Notes: generated from the letters alone by a model not told the origin. Shown: positions 27,610 to 36,073, counted from the stretch's first letter. The stretch is 64,000 nt of DNA from Actinomycetota bacterium (GCA_009773565.1 WSXY01000008.1:1-64000); one strand, 5' to 3'. Translations and numbers: made by a program.

Positions 27610-29112
27610 CTAGTACGCGCCCTTAGCGAAAAGCACAGCAGGCACGGTGCGCATGATCAGCGACATGTCGAAGCCGACGCTCCAGTTCTCGATGTAGTAG
27701 AGGTCGAGACGCACCATTTCTTCGAAGGTGAGCGACGAGCGTCCCGAGACCTGCCAGAGACCGGTCATACCGGGCGGAACTTCCATGCGTCGCCAGTGCT
27801 CGGGCGTGTACTGCACCGTCTCGCCCGGCAGTGGCGGGCGCGGACCGACCAGTGACATCTCGCCGCGCAGGACGTTTATGAGCTGCGGGAACTCGTCAAT
27901 CGAGAACTTACGCATCCAGGCGCCGATACGCGTGACCCGCGGGTCGTTTTTCATCTTGAAGAGCGGGCCGGTGGCCTCGTTGACATGCTTGAGTTCGGCG
28001 AGACGCGCCTCGGCGTCGTGACACATCGAGCGGAACTTGAACATCCCGAACGTCTTGCCATCGCGACCGACGCGTTCTTGCCTGTAGAAGACCGGGCCAC
28101 GGCTCTCCATCTTGATGCCAAGTGCAAGCGCGGCCCAAACCGGCAAGCCGACAAGCACACCGAGCGATGCGGCCCCGATATCGAAGATGCGCTTGGCAGC
28201 GAGATTGCCGCGGGAAAGCGAAACGCTTCTCACGGTGATGAGCGGGACACCGGCAAGCTCGCGCACCAGCACACGGCGCGTAAGAATCTCGAAGAGACCT
28301 GATGAAACGTGCGTGGTGATGGCATAACCCCTGAGCTCGCCAAGCATCCGCGAAACGGCACTATGCTCAAATGCCGAGGAAGCGATAAGGACGGTGTCGA
28401 TCTGCCGCTCACGCACGATGGTGGCGAGTTCGGCGGCCTCGCCCAAGCACGGAACATCGCCGCCACAGAAGTCGAGATTGAGGACGTCGGTCTGCGAGGA
28501 AGCCAGACAACCGATGGGCACAAGGCCGGTCTCAGGCGCGCTCTTCAGAAGCCGGATGATCTGCGCTGCCTCCTGGTTGGTTCCCACGACGAGGGTTCGG
28601 CGAAGGAACCGCCCACTGCGGCGAGCCGTATGAAGGACGTAGCGGACTACGGCGCGCCCGAGCGAGACAAGTGCGATCGACAGCGCGAACGAGAGAATCA
28701 TCCACGCACGTGAGAGGCCCGGCATCCTGAGCGCGTATGTTGCGAGAATGAAGGCGACCATCCCAAGGGCGATCGCGGTGACAACCCGCGAATACTCTCC
28801 GCTGCCCCAGAAGAGGCGCTCAAGGTCGTAGAGGCCGTGGCGCCAGAGAAAGAACAGCGAGATTAGGACGGCAATCTCGGCAACCTCGTAATACGAAAAC
28901 TGTACACCGATGTTCTCAAAACCTGCGTTGGCGGCGAGTGTGTTGAACCGGAGGTAGGTGGCGCCCAGGGTGGCCGCGGTGAGCATCAACAAGTCGACCA
29001 GAAAGAGCGACGCGACGACAATCCGCTTGCGAGTGGCAGTTTCGACAAAGTTCGCTCCGGAAAGGTCGTGCGCCGCGTCTCCCACTCGTGCCTCCCCCTC
29101 GTGTTCCCCCAT
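27610..29112 (-). CDS. Polyprenyl-phosphate sugar-1-phosphate transferase (WcaJ/WbaP type)
   Basis: Initiating enzyme of polysaccharide assembly: it moves a sugar-1-phosphate from a nucleotide sugar to undecaprenyl phosphate in the inner face of the membrane. Four N-terminal membrane segments are followed by a CoA-binding-like (NAD-fold) domain ([17 protein letters not shown]) and a C-terminal catalytic domain: [17 protein letters not shown] (re-entrant helix), [23 protein letters not shown], and the active-site [21 protein letters not shown] region. Start uncertain: the ATG beginning MGEHEGEA gives 500 residues but lacks a good ribosome binding site; a TTG or ATG up to 24 codons earlier is possible. 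First gene of the leftmost polysaccharide group. Confidence 0.92.
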   Translation of the reverse strand: MGEHEGEARVGDAAHDLSGANFVETATRKRIVVASLFLVDLLMLTAATLGATYLRFNTLAANAGFENIGVQFSYYEVAEIAVLISLFFLWRHGLYDLERLFWGSGEYSRVVTAIALGMVAFILATYALRMPGLSRAWMILSFALSIALVSLGRAVVRYVLHTARRSGRFLRRTLVVGTNQEAAQIIRLLKSAPETGLVPIGCLASSQTDVLNLDFCGGDVPCLGEAAELATIVRERQIDTVLIASSAFEHSAVSRMLGELRGYAITTHVSSGLFEILTRRVLVRELAGVPLITVRSVSLSRGNLAAKRIFDIGAASLGVLVGLPVWAALALGIKMESRGPVFYRQERVGRDGKTFGMFKFRSMCHDAEARLAELKHVNEATGPLFKMKNDPRVTRIGAWMRKFSIDEFPQLINVLRGEMSLVGPRPPLPGETVQYTPEHWRRMEVPPGMTGLWQVSGRSSLTFEEMVRLDLYYIENWSVGFDMSLIMRTVPAVLFAKGAY

Positions 29113-29190
29113 TGCGAGTAACCGCTTGTCTATGATACACGACCGTCTGACAGCGCTGCGAGTTACCCCCGGTGCTCCCGGCAATGCAGC

Positions 29191-29219
29191 GGGGCTGAGG
29201 GGGCGGGGGGGGCGGAGGG
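29191..29219 (+). other. Dense G-tract, possible G-quadruplex
   Basis: G4, G5, G8, G2 and G3 runs separated by one to four bases, 80 bp upstream of the sugar-transferase start on the strand opposite to its mRNA. Four-run spacing fits the general G-quadruplex pattern, but no function is shown. Confidence 0.45.
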
Positions 29220-29240
29220 TCGTTTGGCGATGGTTTGAAG

Positions 29241-29302
29241 CGCATCGATGTTCACGAGGGGCTTATCGACACTCATCGAACACATTGTCGAAGCGCTTCG
29301 AT
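29241..29302 (-). repeat. Dispersed repeat copy F (inverted, partial)
   Basis: Read on the minus strand it aligns over 62 bases with the core of the dispersed repeat (ATCGAAGCGCTTCGA, TTCGATG, CCCTCGTG, ATCGA at matching spacing). It is the only copy in this orientation and forms an inverted pair with copy A 60 bp away. About 60-65 percent identical by eye. Confidence 0.6.
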
Positions 29303-29361
29303 ACCACCGAACGGGACCATCATCTGTAGAAGGGCCGCGCGATCTCCATGGCCGCTAATCT

Positions 29362-29492
29362 CCCTCGATGCCTCTCAATAATCTCTTCGATGGCCTTCGA
29401 TATCGCCCTCGTGGATATCGAGCGCTATCAAAGAAGTACCAGAGAGCTCTGCGCCATCCCGGACGCACAAGGGGGGCCCGCAGGCCCCCCTT
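29362..29492 (+). repeat. Dispersed repeat copy A
   Basis: Contains TTCGATATC, nine bases, then GATATCGA, as in the other copies, the shared CATCCCGGACGCACAAGG segment and a terminal hairpin GGGGGGCC-CGCA-GGCCCCCC followed by TT. An open frame reading MAFDIALVDIERYQR crosses it. Lies downstream of the rfbD scar and fcl (both minus strand). Confidence 0.75.
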
Positions 29493-29518
29493 ATCGAGCG
29501 ACGCGCCTAGGTGCCCGC

Positions 29519-29572
29519 CGTCGCCCACCTACCGACCCCCGAGAAACCGTCCCAGAGCGTCGCGCGTCAGTC
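29519..29572 (-). pseudogene. Scar of an rfbD 3' end
   Basis: About 54 bases closely match the last codons and stop region of the truncated rfbD at 43.0 kb (shared CGTCGCCCACCTACCG, AAACCG, CCCAG, TCGCGC), but with a two-base length difference that breaks the frame. Only this tip remains, directly before the fcl stop codon. Confidence 0.6.
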
Positions 29573-29580
29573 ATCGGCGC

Positions 29581-30513
29581 TCAGCGCGTGCCCTGCGCCA
29601 CGTACCACTCGTACGTTGCCGCGATGCCCTCGCGGAGCCCGACCTTCGGGCTCCAGCCAAGTCCGCGCAACTTCGAGACGTCAAGCAACTTGCGCGGCGT
29701 GCCGTCCGGCTTGGAGGTGTCGTAGACGATCTCGCCCTCGTATCCCACGACGTCGGCGACAAGCGCCGCAAGCTCGCCAATGCTCACGTCCTCACCGGTG
29801 CCGATATTGATGATCTCCTCGTCGTCGTACGCGCTCATGAGGAACACGGCCGCGTCGGCGAGGTCATCCACGTGCAGGAACTCGCGTCGGGGCGTACCCG
29901 TGCCCCACACCGTCACGCTCGGCTCCCCCGCTACCTTGGCCTCGTGGATCTTGCGGATAAGCGCCGGCAGCACGTGCGAGCTTGTGAGGTCGAAGTTGTC
30001 GCCGGGGCCGTAGAGGTTGGTGGGCATCACGCTGATGCCGTCGAAGCCGTATTGGCGCCGGTAGCTCTTGACCATCATGATGCCGGCGATCTTGGCGACC
30101 GCGTACGCGTCGTTCGTGGGCTCGAGCGCGCCGGTGAGCAAGTACTCCTCTTTGAGCGGCTGCGGCGCCATCTTTGGGTAGATGCAGCTGCTGCCGAGGA
30201 AGAGCAGCTTGCTCACGCCGGAGTGGTACGCGGCGTCGATGAGGTTAGTCTGGATGAGCAGGTTCTCCCGGATGAACTCTGCCGGTCGAGTGCTGTTGGC
30301 GAGGATACCACCGACCTTCGCAGCCGCGAGGAAGACGTACGCGGGACGCGTGTCCTCGAAGAAGGCATAGACCGCAGCCTGGTCGGTGAGATCGAGCTCC
30401 GCATGTGTGCGTGTCACGATGTTCGTGAAGCCTTCGCGCTCAAGACGCCGCACGATAGCCCCGCCGACAAGCCCGCGGTGCCCGGCAACGTATATGCAGT
30501 TCGACTTGTCCAT
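29581..30513 (-). CDS. fcl: GDP-L-fucose synthase
   Basis: Converts GDP-4-keto-6-deoxy-mannose to GDP-L-fucose (epimerase and NADPH reductase in one site). Signatures: [14 protein letters not shown] at the NADP site, AAKVGGI, SSCIYP, and YAVAKIAG with the catalytic Tyr and Lys; [12 protein letters not shown] is specific for the family. The ATG beginning MDKSNCIYV has GGAG seven bases upstream and gives 310 residues. Its substrate producer gmd lies 11.4 kb away, beyond the toxin-antitoxin island. Confidence 0.94.
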   Translation of the reverse strand: MDKSNCIYVAGHRGLVGGAIVRRLEREGFTNIVTRTHAELDLTDQAAVYAFFEDTRPAYVFLAAAKVGGILANSTRPAEFIRENLLIQTNLIDAAYHSGVSKLLFLGSSCIYPKMAPQPLKEEYLLTGALEPTNDAYAVAKIAGIMMVKSYRRQYGFDGISVMPTNLYGPGDNFDLTSSHVLPALIRKIHEAKVAGEPSVTVWGTGTPRREFLHVDDLADAAVFLMSAYDDEEIINIGTGEDVSIGELAALVADVVGYEGEIVYDTSKPDGTPRKLLDVSKLRGLGWSPKVGLREGIAATYEWYVAQGTR

Positions 30514-30536
30514 GCAGGACTCCTGATGCACTCGGC

Positions 30537-31484
30537 TCATTCTGCGTCGCGCCAGCGAGCAAGAGTGACTTCGTCTTCGCGCAGCCAGCTCATGTACTCG
30601 CGTAGCCCATGTTCAAGCGGAACCGACGGCACAAATCCGAAGGCCTCAGTCGCAGCACCGATAGCCGCGAGGCTATCGCGTACATCGCCGGAGCGCGGGG
30701 CCGTGTGCCGAAACACGGGTTCCACACCCGCGAGTTCGCCCATCATACTGGCCAGGTCGTTAATCGTTACGCGGGTTGCGCTGCCAAGATTGAACGCGCC
30801 CCTCGCTGCGTCACTTGTGCCGGCGAGGTAGTTTGCCCGGACAACATCCCTCACGTTCACAAAGTCACGTGTCTGCAGGCCATCACCGAATACCACAACT
30901 TCCTGGCCGCGCAGCATACGTTCGGCGAAGATTGGAATCACGTTCCCGTATGCATCGAAGCGCTGATTGCGACCGTAAACGTTGAAGTAGCGCAGACACA
31001 CGTTGTCCATTCCGTGGAGCTTGTTATATACGAGACACATCTTCTCCGCCGCCAGCTTACTGACGCCGTACGGTGAGTCCGGGTCCTGAGGATGATCTTC
31101 CGCGATTGGCAATGTCTTGAGTTCGCCGAAGATCCCGGCCGATGAGGAGAGAACCACCCTCTGAATGCCCTCGCTTCGCGCCGCCTCCAGCACCGATAGA
31201 GTCCCGAGGACATTCACTTCGGAATCGCGCAAGGGATGCTCAATCGCGCGCGCATTCCCGACACTGGCAGCGAGGTGGAATACGATGTCCACCCCTACAG
31301 CGGCAGCCCGAACGGATTCGCAGTCCGCAACGTCGCACCTCACGAATTCCACGCCGGGTTCGAGATTCTCGGAGTAGCCCGATGACAGGTCATCGAGCAC
31401 TACAACCTCGTGTCCTTCGTTGAGCAGAAGCGCAACAAGGTTGCTCCCAATGAACCCTGCACCTCCGGTGACAAGCGCCTTCAT
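30537..31484 (-). CDS. NAD-dependent nucleotide-sugar epimerase/dehydratase
   Basis: Extended SDR enzyme of 315 residues with [11 protein letters not shown] at the NAD site, [20 protein letters not shown] and the catalytic YGVSK. Resembles UDP-glucose/UDP-N-acetylglucosamine 4-epimerases; the exact sugar cannot be fixed. The ATG starts MKALVTG. It lies 23 bp upstream of fcl on the same strand and is probably co-transcribed with it. Less GC-rich codon use than galE suggests a separate origin from the housekeeping genes. Confidence 0.88.
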   Translation of the reverse strand: MKALVTGGAGFIGSNLVALLLNEGHEVVVLDDLSSGYSENLEPGVEFVRCDVADCESVRAAAVGVDIVFHLAASVGNARAIEHPLRDSEVNVLGTLSVLEAARSEGIQRVVLSSSAGIFGELKTLPIAEDHPQDPDSPYGVSKLAAEKMCLVYNKLHGMDNVCLRYFNVYGRNQRFDAYGNVIPIFAERMLRGQEVVVFGDGLQTRDFVNVRDVVRANYLAGTSDAARGAFNLGSATRVTINDLASMMGELAGVEPVFRHTAPRSGDVRDSLAAIGAATEAFGFVPSVPLEHGLREYMSWLREDEVTLARWRDAE

Positions 31485-31662
31485 GACCCGCAGCACCTTG
31501 GCGCGAAACCACGATCGGGTAGGTTCTCATTCATGAGCAGTCGACCCTCCTGAGGCAAGATGCGCAACAACGTCTGATACGTCGACGTAGAATGATTCGA
31601 TTATAGCGAACCGTGCTAACCGAGACCCGATTTCAAGCAGAACGTTGCACTTGAGGACATCC

Positions 31663-32130
31663 CTAATCCTGCGAGGAGACCCGCTTGCGATACGGCCCCC
31701 GCGACTCACGCGCGACCAGACCGGACTCGACGCACAGCTCCGGGTGTGCCCACAGCAGCCGCATGAAGTTGTCCGCCATGTGACTCTGCAGCGCCGTGCC
31801 TCGCTCCCAGCGCCCCACGGTCCCGGTACCAACGCCCAGTTGTCGCTCCAGTTCAGACTGAGTGAGCCCCAAATCATGTCGTAGTCCGTGGATGTCATCT
31901 GACGTAAGACGACCAAGTTGCGTTCGTGCGACGACGATTGCCGCGTGCTGCATCGCATCCATCTGCCCGGACTTGATGATGTCCTCTCCGCAGGCACTGC
32001 AATGATCATGCTCGAAACCCTCGATCAAGAAGGTGCCTTCGCGGAACTCAATTGGGACAGCGTCACGGCATGTGCGAAGCGCAGTCTCGCCGCAGATCGA
32101 ACACACCGATAGTGTTGCTTGTTCGGTCAC
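31663..32130 (-). CDS. mqsA: MqsA-family antitoxin (zinc finger plus HTH)
   Basis: Antitoxin and autorepressor of an MqsRA-type module. The N-terminal half has a YgiT-type zinc site (CSICGE ... CSACGE), the C-terminal half an Xre-like helix-turn-helix (GLTQSELERQLGVGTGTVGRWERG). The GTG start seven bases after GGAGG gives 155 residues; the longer ORF runs into the toxin gene. It follows the toxin with a 16-bp gap, the MqsR-MqsA order. The tail VARESRGPYRKR is shared with two other MqsA copies and a stub in this window, so they are recent relatives. Confidence 0.85.
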   Translation of the reverse strand: MTEQATLSVCSICGETALRTCRDAVPIEFREGTFLIEGFEHDHCSACGEDIIKSGQMDAMQHAAIVVARTQLGRLTSDDIHGLRHDLGLTQSELERQLGVGTGTVGRWERGTALQSHMADNFMRLLWAHPELCVESGLVARESRGPYRKRVSSQD

Positions 32131-32146
32131 CGTTACCACCTCCGGA

Positions 32147-32479
32147 TCAGTGCGGTTCGCCGTCGCCGCAGAACGAAAGAACCATGAAGCCCAAATCCCC
32201 TTCAAGCGGAGTGAACTTCACGTACAGACACTCTCCTCGAAAGACCGGCTTGTAGATGTCCAGCCACACTCCCTCACGCGACACGTGACGCTGGGACTTA
32301 TAGAAGTCCTCGGGAACAAGCGTCGCGACGCAATCGCGAACGGTATCCAGCTTCCAGCCTCTTCGCAGAAGATGACCGAACACGCGACCACTCACGCAGA
32401 ACCGTCCCGCAGTGAAGGCCGCTCGGACTGCATCAAGCGAGTAGTGAGGCGTACCCCGCTCTCTAGTTCGTTCGGACAT
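32147..32479 (-). CDS. mqsR: MqsR-family toxin
   Basis: Small RelE-fold mRNA interferase of the MqsR family; E. coli MqsR cuts mRNA at GC-containing sites. The 110-residue protein shows the family blocks PHYSLDAVRAAF, PEDFYKSQRHVS, VWLDIYKPV and LYVKFTPL, ending in LSFCGDGEPH. A good AGGGGAG site precedes the ATG. This is the only intact mqsR of the window; relics of two others lie at 33.9 and 36.0 kb. Confidence 0.82.
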   Translation of the reverse strand: MSERTRERGTPHYSLDAVRAAFTAGRFCVSGRVFGHLLRRGWKLDTVRDCVATLVPEDFYKSQRHVSREGVWLDIYKPVFRGECLYVKFTPLEGDLGFMVLSFCGDGEPH

Positions 32480-32502
32480 ACAACTCCCCTCTCACCGCGG
32501 AA

Positions 32503-32534
32503 GCGAGAGGGGCTCGCCAAACACAAACATAGCA
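32503..32534 (-). promoter_or_regulatory. Promoter/operator box of mqsRA, copy 1
   Basis: On the minus strand an extended -10 element TGCTATGTT is followed nine bases later by GGCGAGCCCCTCTCGC. The same arrangement recurs at the two decayed mqsR loci, which supports a common promoter and MqsA operator. Confidence 0.55.
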
Positions 32535-32637
32535 CCATGCGATTATTCGCGCAATACTCTGAGGTTCATCGATTGGTCGCCTACAAGGTTGAACCGGGGA
32601 GCCGCTCGCCCGCCACGCGCGAGAAGACCTCGGTGCG

Positions 32638-33078
32638 TCAGAACAGCGCATCCTGTGCGTGGGCGCTGCACTCAAAGGCATTCCGTGGGTGAACATGCAG
32701 CACGCCGTCATACGTCCTTACAACAACAACCAGATAGCGCAAGACGCTGGCTCCGATGATCGCGAACGGAAGTTCGCAGCGTGTCACGAAAATGGGAGCG
32801 TCAATGCGCAGAATCTCGTCTTCCCGAGGGCCGACAACCTCAAGCGTCACGTTGAACTCGGGGACATCCATGTCCGTGTATCCGCCAATGGCAAGCGCCG
32901 AGATATGGCGTTGCGGAGCCGTATCCGCGAACGCAGTCAAGAAGCTTGCCGGCAACACCGTGTGTGTCGATCCCGTGTCGACCAATCCAAGCGTAACCAC
33001 ACCCGTATGGTCGTCGAAAAGCCGGAAGTCCAGAAGAGGTCTGGTGACGCCATCTACGTCGCCGAATTCGAATCGCAT
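32638..33078 (-). CDS. Retropepsin-like aspartic protease
   Basis: A 146-residue single-domain aspartic protease. The active-site motif VDTGSTHTVLP lies near residue 33, the flap region follows, and the second half has the hydrophobic-Gly motif AIIGASVLRYL typical of retropepsins (which act as dimers). Cytosolic by sequence. Twelve bp downstream of a DUF5678-like gene; such pairs recur in bacterial genomes, with unknown substrate. Ribosome binding site is weak, so translation may depend on the upstream gene. Confidence 0.82.
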   Translation of the reverse strand: MRFEFGDVDGVTRPLLDFRLFDDHTGVVTLGLVDTGSTHTVLPASFLTAFADTAPQRHISALAIGGYTDMDVPEFNVTLEVVGPREDEILRIDAPIFVTRCELPFAIIGASVLRYLVVVVRTYDGVLHVHPRNAFECSAHAQDALF

Positions 33079-33090
33079 GACGCAGCCGAA

Positions 33091-33294
33091 TCAGTACGCG
33101 GACCAGATGGTGTTTGCGAACCTCTCACGGGGCGAGTAGATGGCTTCGAGTCTGCCTTCTGGATTGCCACGGATGGCTTCGATGGCCTCCGTGCGGGTGG
33201 GCGCGTGCGAGACGACCCGGTCGCCGGAGAACACGACCCATTCGCCCTTGTACCGCTTGAGCTTGCGCCTGATCGCGGCGTCATGTTCACGCAC
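33091..33294 (-). CDS. DUF5678-like small protein
   Basis: A 67-residue cytosolic protein with the pattern KGEWVVFSGDRVVSHAPTRTEAI, i.e. a beta hairpin then a helix, characteristic of DUF5678. I chose the GTG eight bases after GGAGG; another GTG three codons earlier overlaps the ribosome binding site. First gene of a two-gene operon with the aspartic protease. Function unknown; it may be the protease partner or substrate. Confidence 0.75.
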   Translation of the reverse strand: MREHDAAIRRKLKRYKGEWVVFSGDRVVSHAPTRTEAIEAIRGNPEGRLEAIYSPRERFANTIWSAY

Positions 33295-33426
33295 TATACC
33301 CACCTCCTTCCGCGCCCATGGTACACCCTACGTCACGGTACTTTCCGAATCCTTTCCCGCATCCAAACAAGCACTTAACCAAAGTGCCGCCAATCGCGCG
33401 GAAACCGGGGCGCCCAGCGCACGGAG

Positions 33427-33888
33427 CTATTTCGCCCGTGCCCGATACGGTCCACGGCCCTCTCTTGCGATTAGCTCGCCCTCGCTCACGAGCTCGGGAT
33501 GCGCAGAGAGGTCCCGCAAATACTTGTCTGCCATAGCGTTCGGCAGGACCGTGCCGCGTTCCCATCTGGCCACCAGGCCAATGCTCACGCCGAGGCGGGC
33601 CGCCAGTTGCACCTGAGTCAGGCCGAGTCCACGTCGCATCACTGCGATATCCTCACCCGACAGCCGTCCAAAGTCCTCGCGCGCGGCCGCATTAGCCGCC
33701 CGCAGAATCTCATCGACCTGGCCGGAAGCAAAGTACTCCTCTCCACAGGCCGTGCAGCAGTTGTACCGAAAGCCGTCGATCCGATACTCCCGACCGCTCA
33801 CCGTCTGTTCGATTGGATCGGAAGTCACGATGATCGCCCGCTGCCCGCACGCGGGACACTGCGATCCCTCCGGTTTCGGCCACTCCAT
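33427..33888 (-). CDS. MqsA-family antitoxin, orphan (copy 2)
   Basis: A 153-residue protein with zinc-finger pairs (CPACGQ ... CTACGE) and an Xre-type HTH (GLTQVQLAARLGVSIGLVARWERG). GGGAG precedes the ATG. Its toxin is missing: directly upstream only the last eleven codons of an mqsR-like gene and its promoter remain. Tail IAREGRGPYRARAK matches the other copies. It may still repress its own promoter or neutralise the intact MqsR. Confidence 0.82.
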   Translation of the reverse strand: MEWPKPEGSQCPACGQRAIIVTSDPIEQTVSGREYRIDGFRYNCCTACGEEYFASGQVDEILRAANAAAREDFGRLSGEDIAVMRRGLGLTQVQLAARLGVSIGLVARWERGTVLPNAMADKYLRDLSAHPELVSEGELIAREGRGPYRARAK

Positions 33889-33897
33889 AACGTCTCC

Positions 33898-33933
33898 CTA
33901 GTGTTTGTCGCCGTCGCGGCAGAACGACGCGCG
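33898..33933 (-). pseudogene. Remnant of an mqsR toxin gene (3' tip)
   Basis: Reads RASFCRDGDKH then stop, matching the C-terminus LSFCGDGEPH of the intact MqsR at 32.1 kb and sitting in the same place, nine bases before the antitoxin ATG. The body of the toxin is deleted. Confidence 0.6.
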
Positions 33934-33939
33934 GCCAAT

Positions 33940-33973
33940 GCGCGAGAGGGGTTCCCGCTCATGAAACATACCA
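33940..33973 (-). promoter_or_regulatory. Promoter/operator box of mqsRA, copy 2
   Basis: Minus strand: TGGTATGTT, then nine bases to GGGAACCCCTCTCGCGC. Matches the box of the intact mqsRA locus; the toxin start codon between box and antitoxin is gone. Confidence 0.55.
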
Positions 33974-34018
33974 CGCTGGTTATATTGCTACAAGCAGCGT
34001 ACGCTCGAATCGGTCCAT

Positions 34019-34126
34019 CATCGACGCGCTTCGATATTTACTTCAGTAGCCTTCGATATCTCCCTCGTGGATATCGAACGGCATCAAAGAAGCGCCAAAG
34101 AACTCCGCGAGATCCCGGACGCACAA
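34019..34126 (+). repeat. Dispersed repeat copy B
   Basis: Shares CATCGACGCGCTTCGATA, TTCGATATC-N9-GATATCGAA and GAGATCCCGGACGCACAA with the other copies; the terminal GC hairpin is missing. It separates the orphan MqsA unit from the Fic unit. Confidence 0.75.
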
Positions 34127-34149
34127 AATGGCCGACCGGACCCCTGCTC

Positions 34150-34177
34150 TTGCCATCTGTATGCTTAATCATATAAT
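34150..34177 (+). promoter_or_regulatory. Sigma-70-like promoter of the fic gene
   Basis: TTGCCA and a perfect TATAAT separated by 16 bases, about 40 bases before the chosen ATG. One of the clearest promoters in the window. Confidence 0.65.
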
Positions 34178-34218
34178 CGCGTTAGTGTTTCTTGTTTCAA
34201 TCAGAAAGGTCCGTCGAC

Positions 34219-35397
34219 ATGTACAGATACGAGCTGACACAGGCCGTCGCCTCCGGCGTCCGCCGAATCGAAGAACTTCGTGCCCGCTTGGACGCTCAAG
34301 GGCCGCTCCCCCGCATCTGGCTCGGTCGGACGCGGCGAGACCTCGAGGCCGAAGCCATTGCCGCCTCCACGATCATGGAAGGCGTGGCCGTCACCGTCGA
34401 TGAGGCACGCCGGATCCTCGCAGGCGACAGGCCGACGGGGGTATCGACGCAAGACATCGATCTTGTGGACGGCTACCGCGATGCCATGCGCTTTGTGCTC
34501 GCTCGCGCCGATGCCGGGGCATTCCAGTGGCAAAGCGAGTTGTTGCTCTCGCTGCACCATTTGGTCCTCGGCGGTTCGTACGCCAAGGGCGCGGGCCGAT
34601 TCAGGGAGAGTCAGAACTGGCTTACCAACAGGGCAAGCTGCACGCAGGTGTACCTGCCCCCTCCCGCCGAGAAGGTACCCTCGCTTGTCGACGAGCTGGC
34701 GCGGTGGCTACAGAACGCAGATGAGCCAGGGCCGGTGATGTCGGCGCTCGCCCACGTCTCTGTGGCTGGCATCCACCCGTTTGGCGACGGCAACGGTCGA
34801 ACTGCACGTATCGTCGCTTCGCTCGCGATGTATCGCGCCGGATACCGGTTGTCCCAGTTCACCAGTCTTGAGGAGTGGTGGGGCCGTCATCTTGAGGACT
34901 ACTACGGCGCCTTCGACTGTCTGGGCACTGAGTGGGCGCCCGATACCGACGTCACTCCGTTCATCGAGGCCCATGTGGTCGCGCAGGTCGCACAGGTCGA
35001 AGCGCTGTCACTTCGCAACACAACCGAGCGTGCCATGTGGACGGTGCTGCAGGACGTCGCCGTACACGACATGCGACTGAACGAACGCGCCACACATGCG
35101 CTCTACGACGCCTTCTTCGCGCGCGAGGTCACCAACCGCTACTACCGCGGGATGGCCGACGTATCGGAAGTGACAGCGTCGCATGACCTGGCAAAGCTCG
35201 TGGCGTCAGGTGCGCTCGAAGCCAGGGGCGCCGGGCGCAGCGCACATTACGTCGCGGCTCCGGCGCTCTATGAGCTTGTGGTGAGAAACGCCGAACTCGA
35301 CCCGCGATGGATTGGCACCCCCGGGGATACTGTCGCCCAGAGGGACGCGGTTCTTACGGGACTCGCGAATCGCTTACATGGCACGGACGGTGATTAG
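34219..35397 (+). CDS. Fic family protein (class II, N-terminal inhibitory motif)
   Basis: Likely AMP-transferring enzyme that modifies hydroxyl side chains of target proteins. The catalytic motif IHPFGDGNGRTAR matches HPFx(D/E)GNGR with the catalytic His. An N-terminal inhibitory helix (STIMEG, pattern S/T-xxx-E-G) is present, which in class II Fic proteins blocks the ATP site; this suggests self-regulated activity. A C-terminal winged-helix-like region (VSEVTASHDLAKLVASGAL) follows. The ATG with AGAAAGG upstream gives 392 residues; an earlier TTG is less likely. The only plus-strand gene of the island, placed directly after repeat copy B. Confidence 0.9.
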   Translation: MYRYELTQAVASGVRRIEELRARLDAQGPLPRIWLGRTRRDLEAEAIAASTIMEGVAVTVDEARRILAGDRPTGVSTQDIDLVDGYRDAMRFVLARADAGAFQWQSELLLSLHHLVLGGSYAKGAGRFRESQNWLTNRASCTQVYLPPPAEKVPSLVDELARWLQNADEPGPVMSALAHVSVAGIHPFGDGNGRTARIVASLAMYRAGYRLSQFTSLEEWWGRHLEDYYGAFDCLGTEWAPDTDVTPFIEAHVVAQVAQVEALSLRNTTERAMWTVLQDVAVHDMRLNERATHALYDAFFAREVTNRYYRGMADVSEVTASHDLAKLVASGALEARGAGRSAHYVAAPALYELVVRNAELDPRWIGTPGDTVAQRDAVLTGLANRLHGTDGD

Positions 35398-35403
35398 AGC
35401 CCT

Positions 35404-35865
35404 CTACTTCGCCCGCGGTCGATAGGGCCCGCGCGACTCGCACGCCACTTGCTGTGCGACCTCGACCAGCAGCCCGGGGTGCGCCCACAGCAGGCGCATG
35501 AGTCGGTCGGCCACCGCCGGCTGGACGACCGATCCTCGCTCCCATCGTCCGACCGTGCCCGAGCTTGCGCCAAGTGCGCCATCAAGCGCCGCCTGCGTCA
35601 GGTCAAGATCGAACCGTAGACGCCGAATCTCATCGGGAGTGAGAAGTCCGCGCTCCGCACGCGCCATGTCCGCGGCGCGCGTGTGCATGGCGTCGACCTG
35701 ACCGGCGCGGTAATACTCCTCGCCGCACGCTCCACAGCGCTCGTACTGGAAGCCATCGACGACGTAGCTGCTTTCGCGAAACTCGACTGAGACAGGATCA
35801 TCCGTGAGCACTACGGCGCTTGCTCCGCAGACGAGACATGGGGTCGGTTTCTGGTCTTCGCTCAT
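35404..35865 (-). CDS. MqsA-family antitoxin, orphan (copy 3)
   Basis: A 153-residue zinc-finger (CLVCGA ... CGACGE) and HTH (DLTQAALDGALGASSGTVGRWERG) protein. I chose the ATG five bases after GGGGAG; a GTG two codons before is possible. Upstream only the first 43 codons of its mqsR partner survive. Tail CESRGPYRPRAK matches the other copies. Convergent with fic (6 bp between stops). Confidence 0.82.
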   Translation of the reverse strand: MSEDQKPTPCLVCGASAVVLTDDPVSVEFRESSYVVDGFQYERCGACGEEYYRAGQVDAMHTRAADMARAERGLLTPDEIRRLRFDLDLTQAALDGALGASSGTVGRWERGSVVQPAVADRLMRLLWAHPGLLVEVAQQVACESRGPYRPRAK

Positions 35866-36016
35866 TGCCACTCCCCTCGAGCTCCGTCCAATCGCGCAGA
35901 GCCATGTGACGTCGAACTCGCGACGTGATTACGAAGCGGCCATCCTTAAAGGCGGACTGCACCGACCTAAGCGTGTAGTGAGGAAATCGCTCTTCGCGAG
36001 TACCGCCCTGATTCAT
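35798..36016 (-). pseudogene. Truncated mqsR toxin gene (5' part)
   Basis: Starts with GGAGGAG and ATG and matches the intact MqsR for about 43 residues (FPHYTLRSVQSAFKDGRF corresponds to TPHYSLDAVRAAFTAGRF), to about 35888. It then runs straight into the ribosome binding site of the antitoxin and out of frame through its start; catalytic blocks DFYKS and LDIYKP are lost. Confidence 0.65.
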
Positions 36017-36043
36017 GCCACTCCTCCCACGACACGAACAATC

Positions 36044-36073
36044 GCGCGAGGGGGTTCGCATATGCGTAATCTA
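36044..36073 (-). promoter_or_regulatory. Promoter/operator box of mqsRA, copy 3
   Basis: Minus strand: TGCTAGATT, then about nine bases to GCGAACCCCCTCGCGC. Third instance of the conserved mqsR promoter layout; one base shorter in the C-run. Confidence 0.5.

Noticed and set aside
35798-36061. Intact small gene upstream of MqsA copy 3
   Set aside because: Only the first 43 codons match MqsR; the remainder is the antitoxin start read out of frame.
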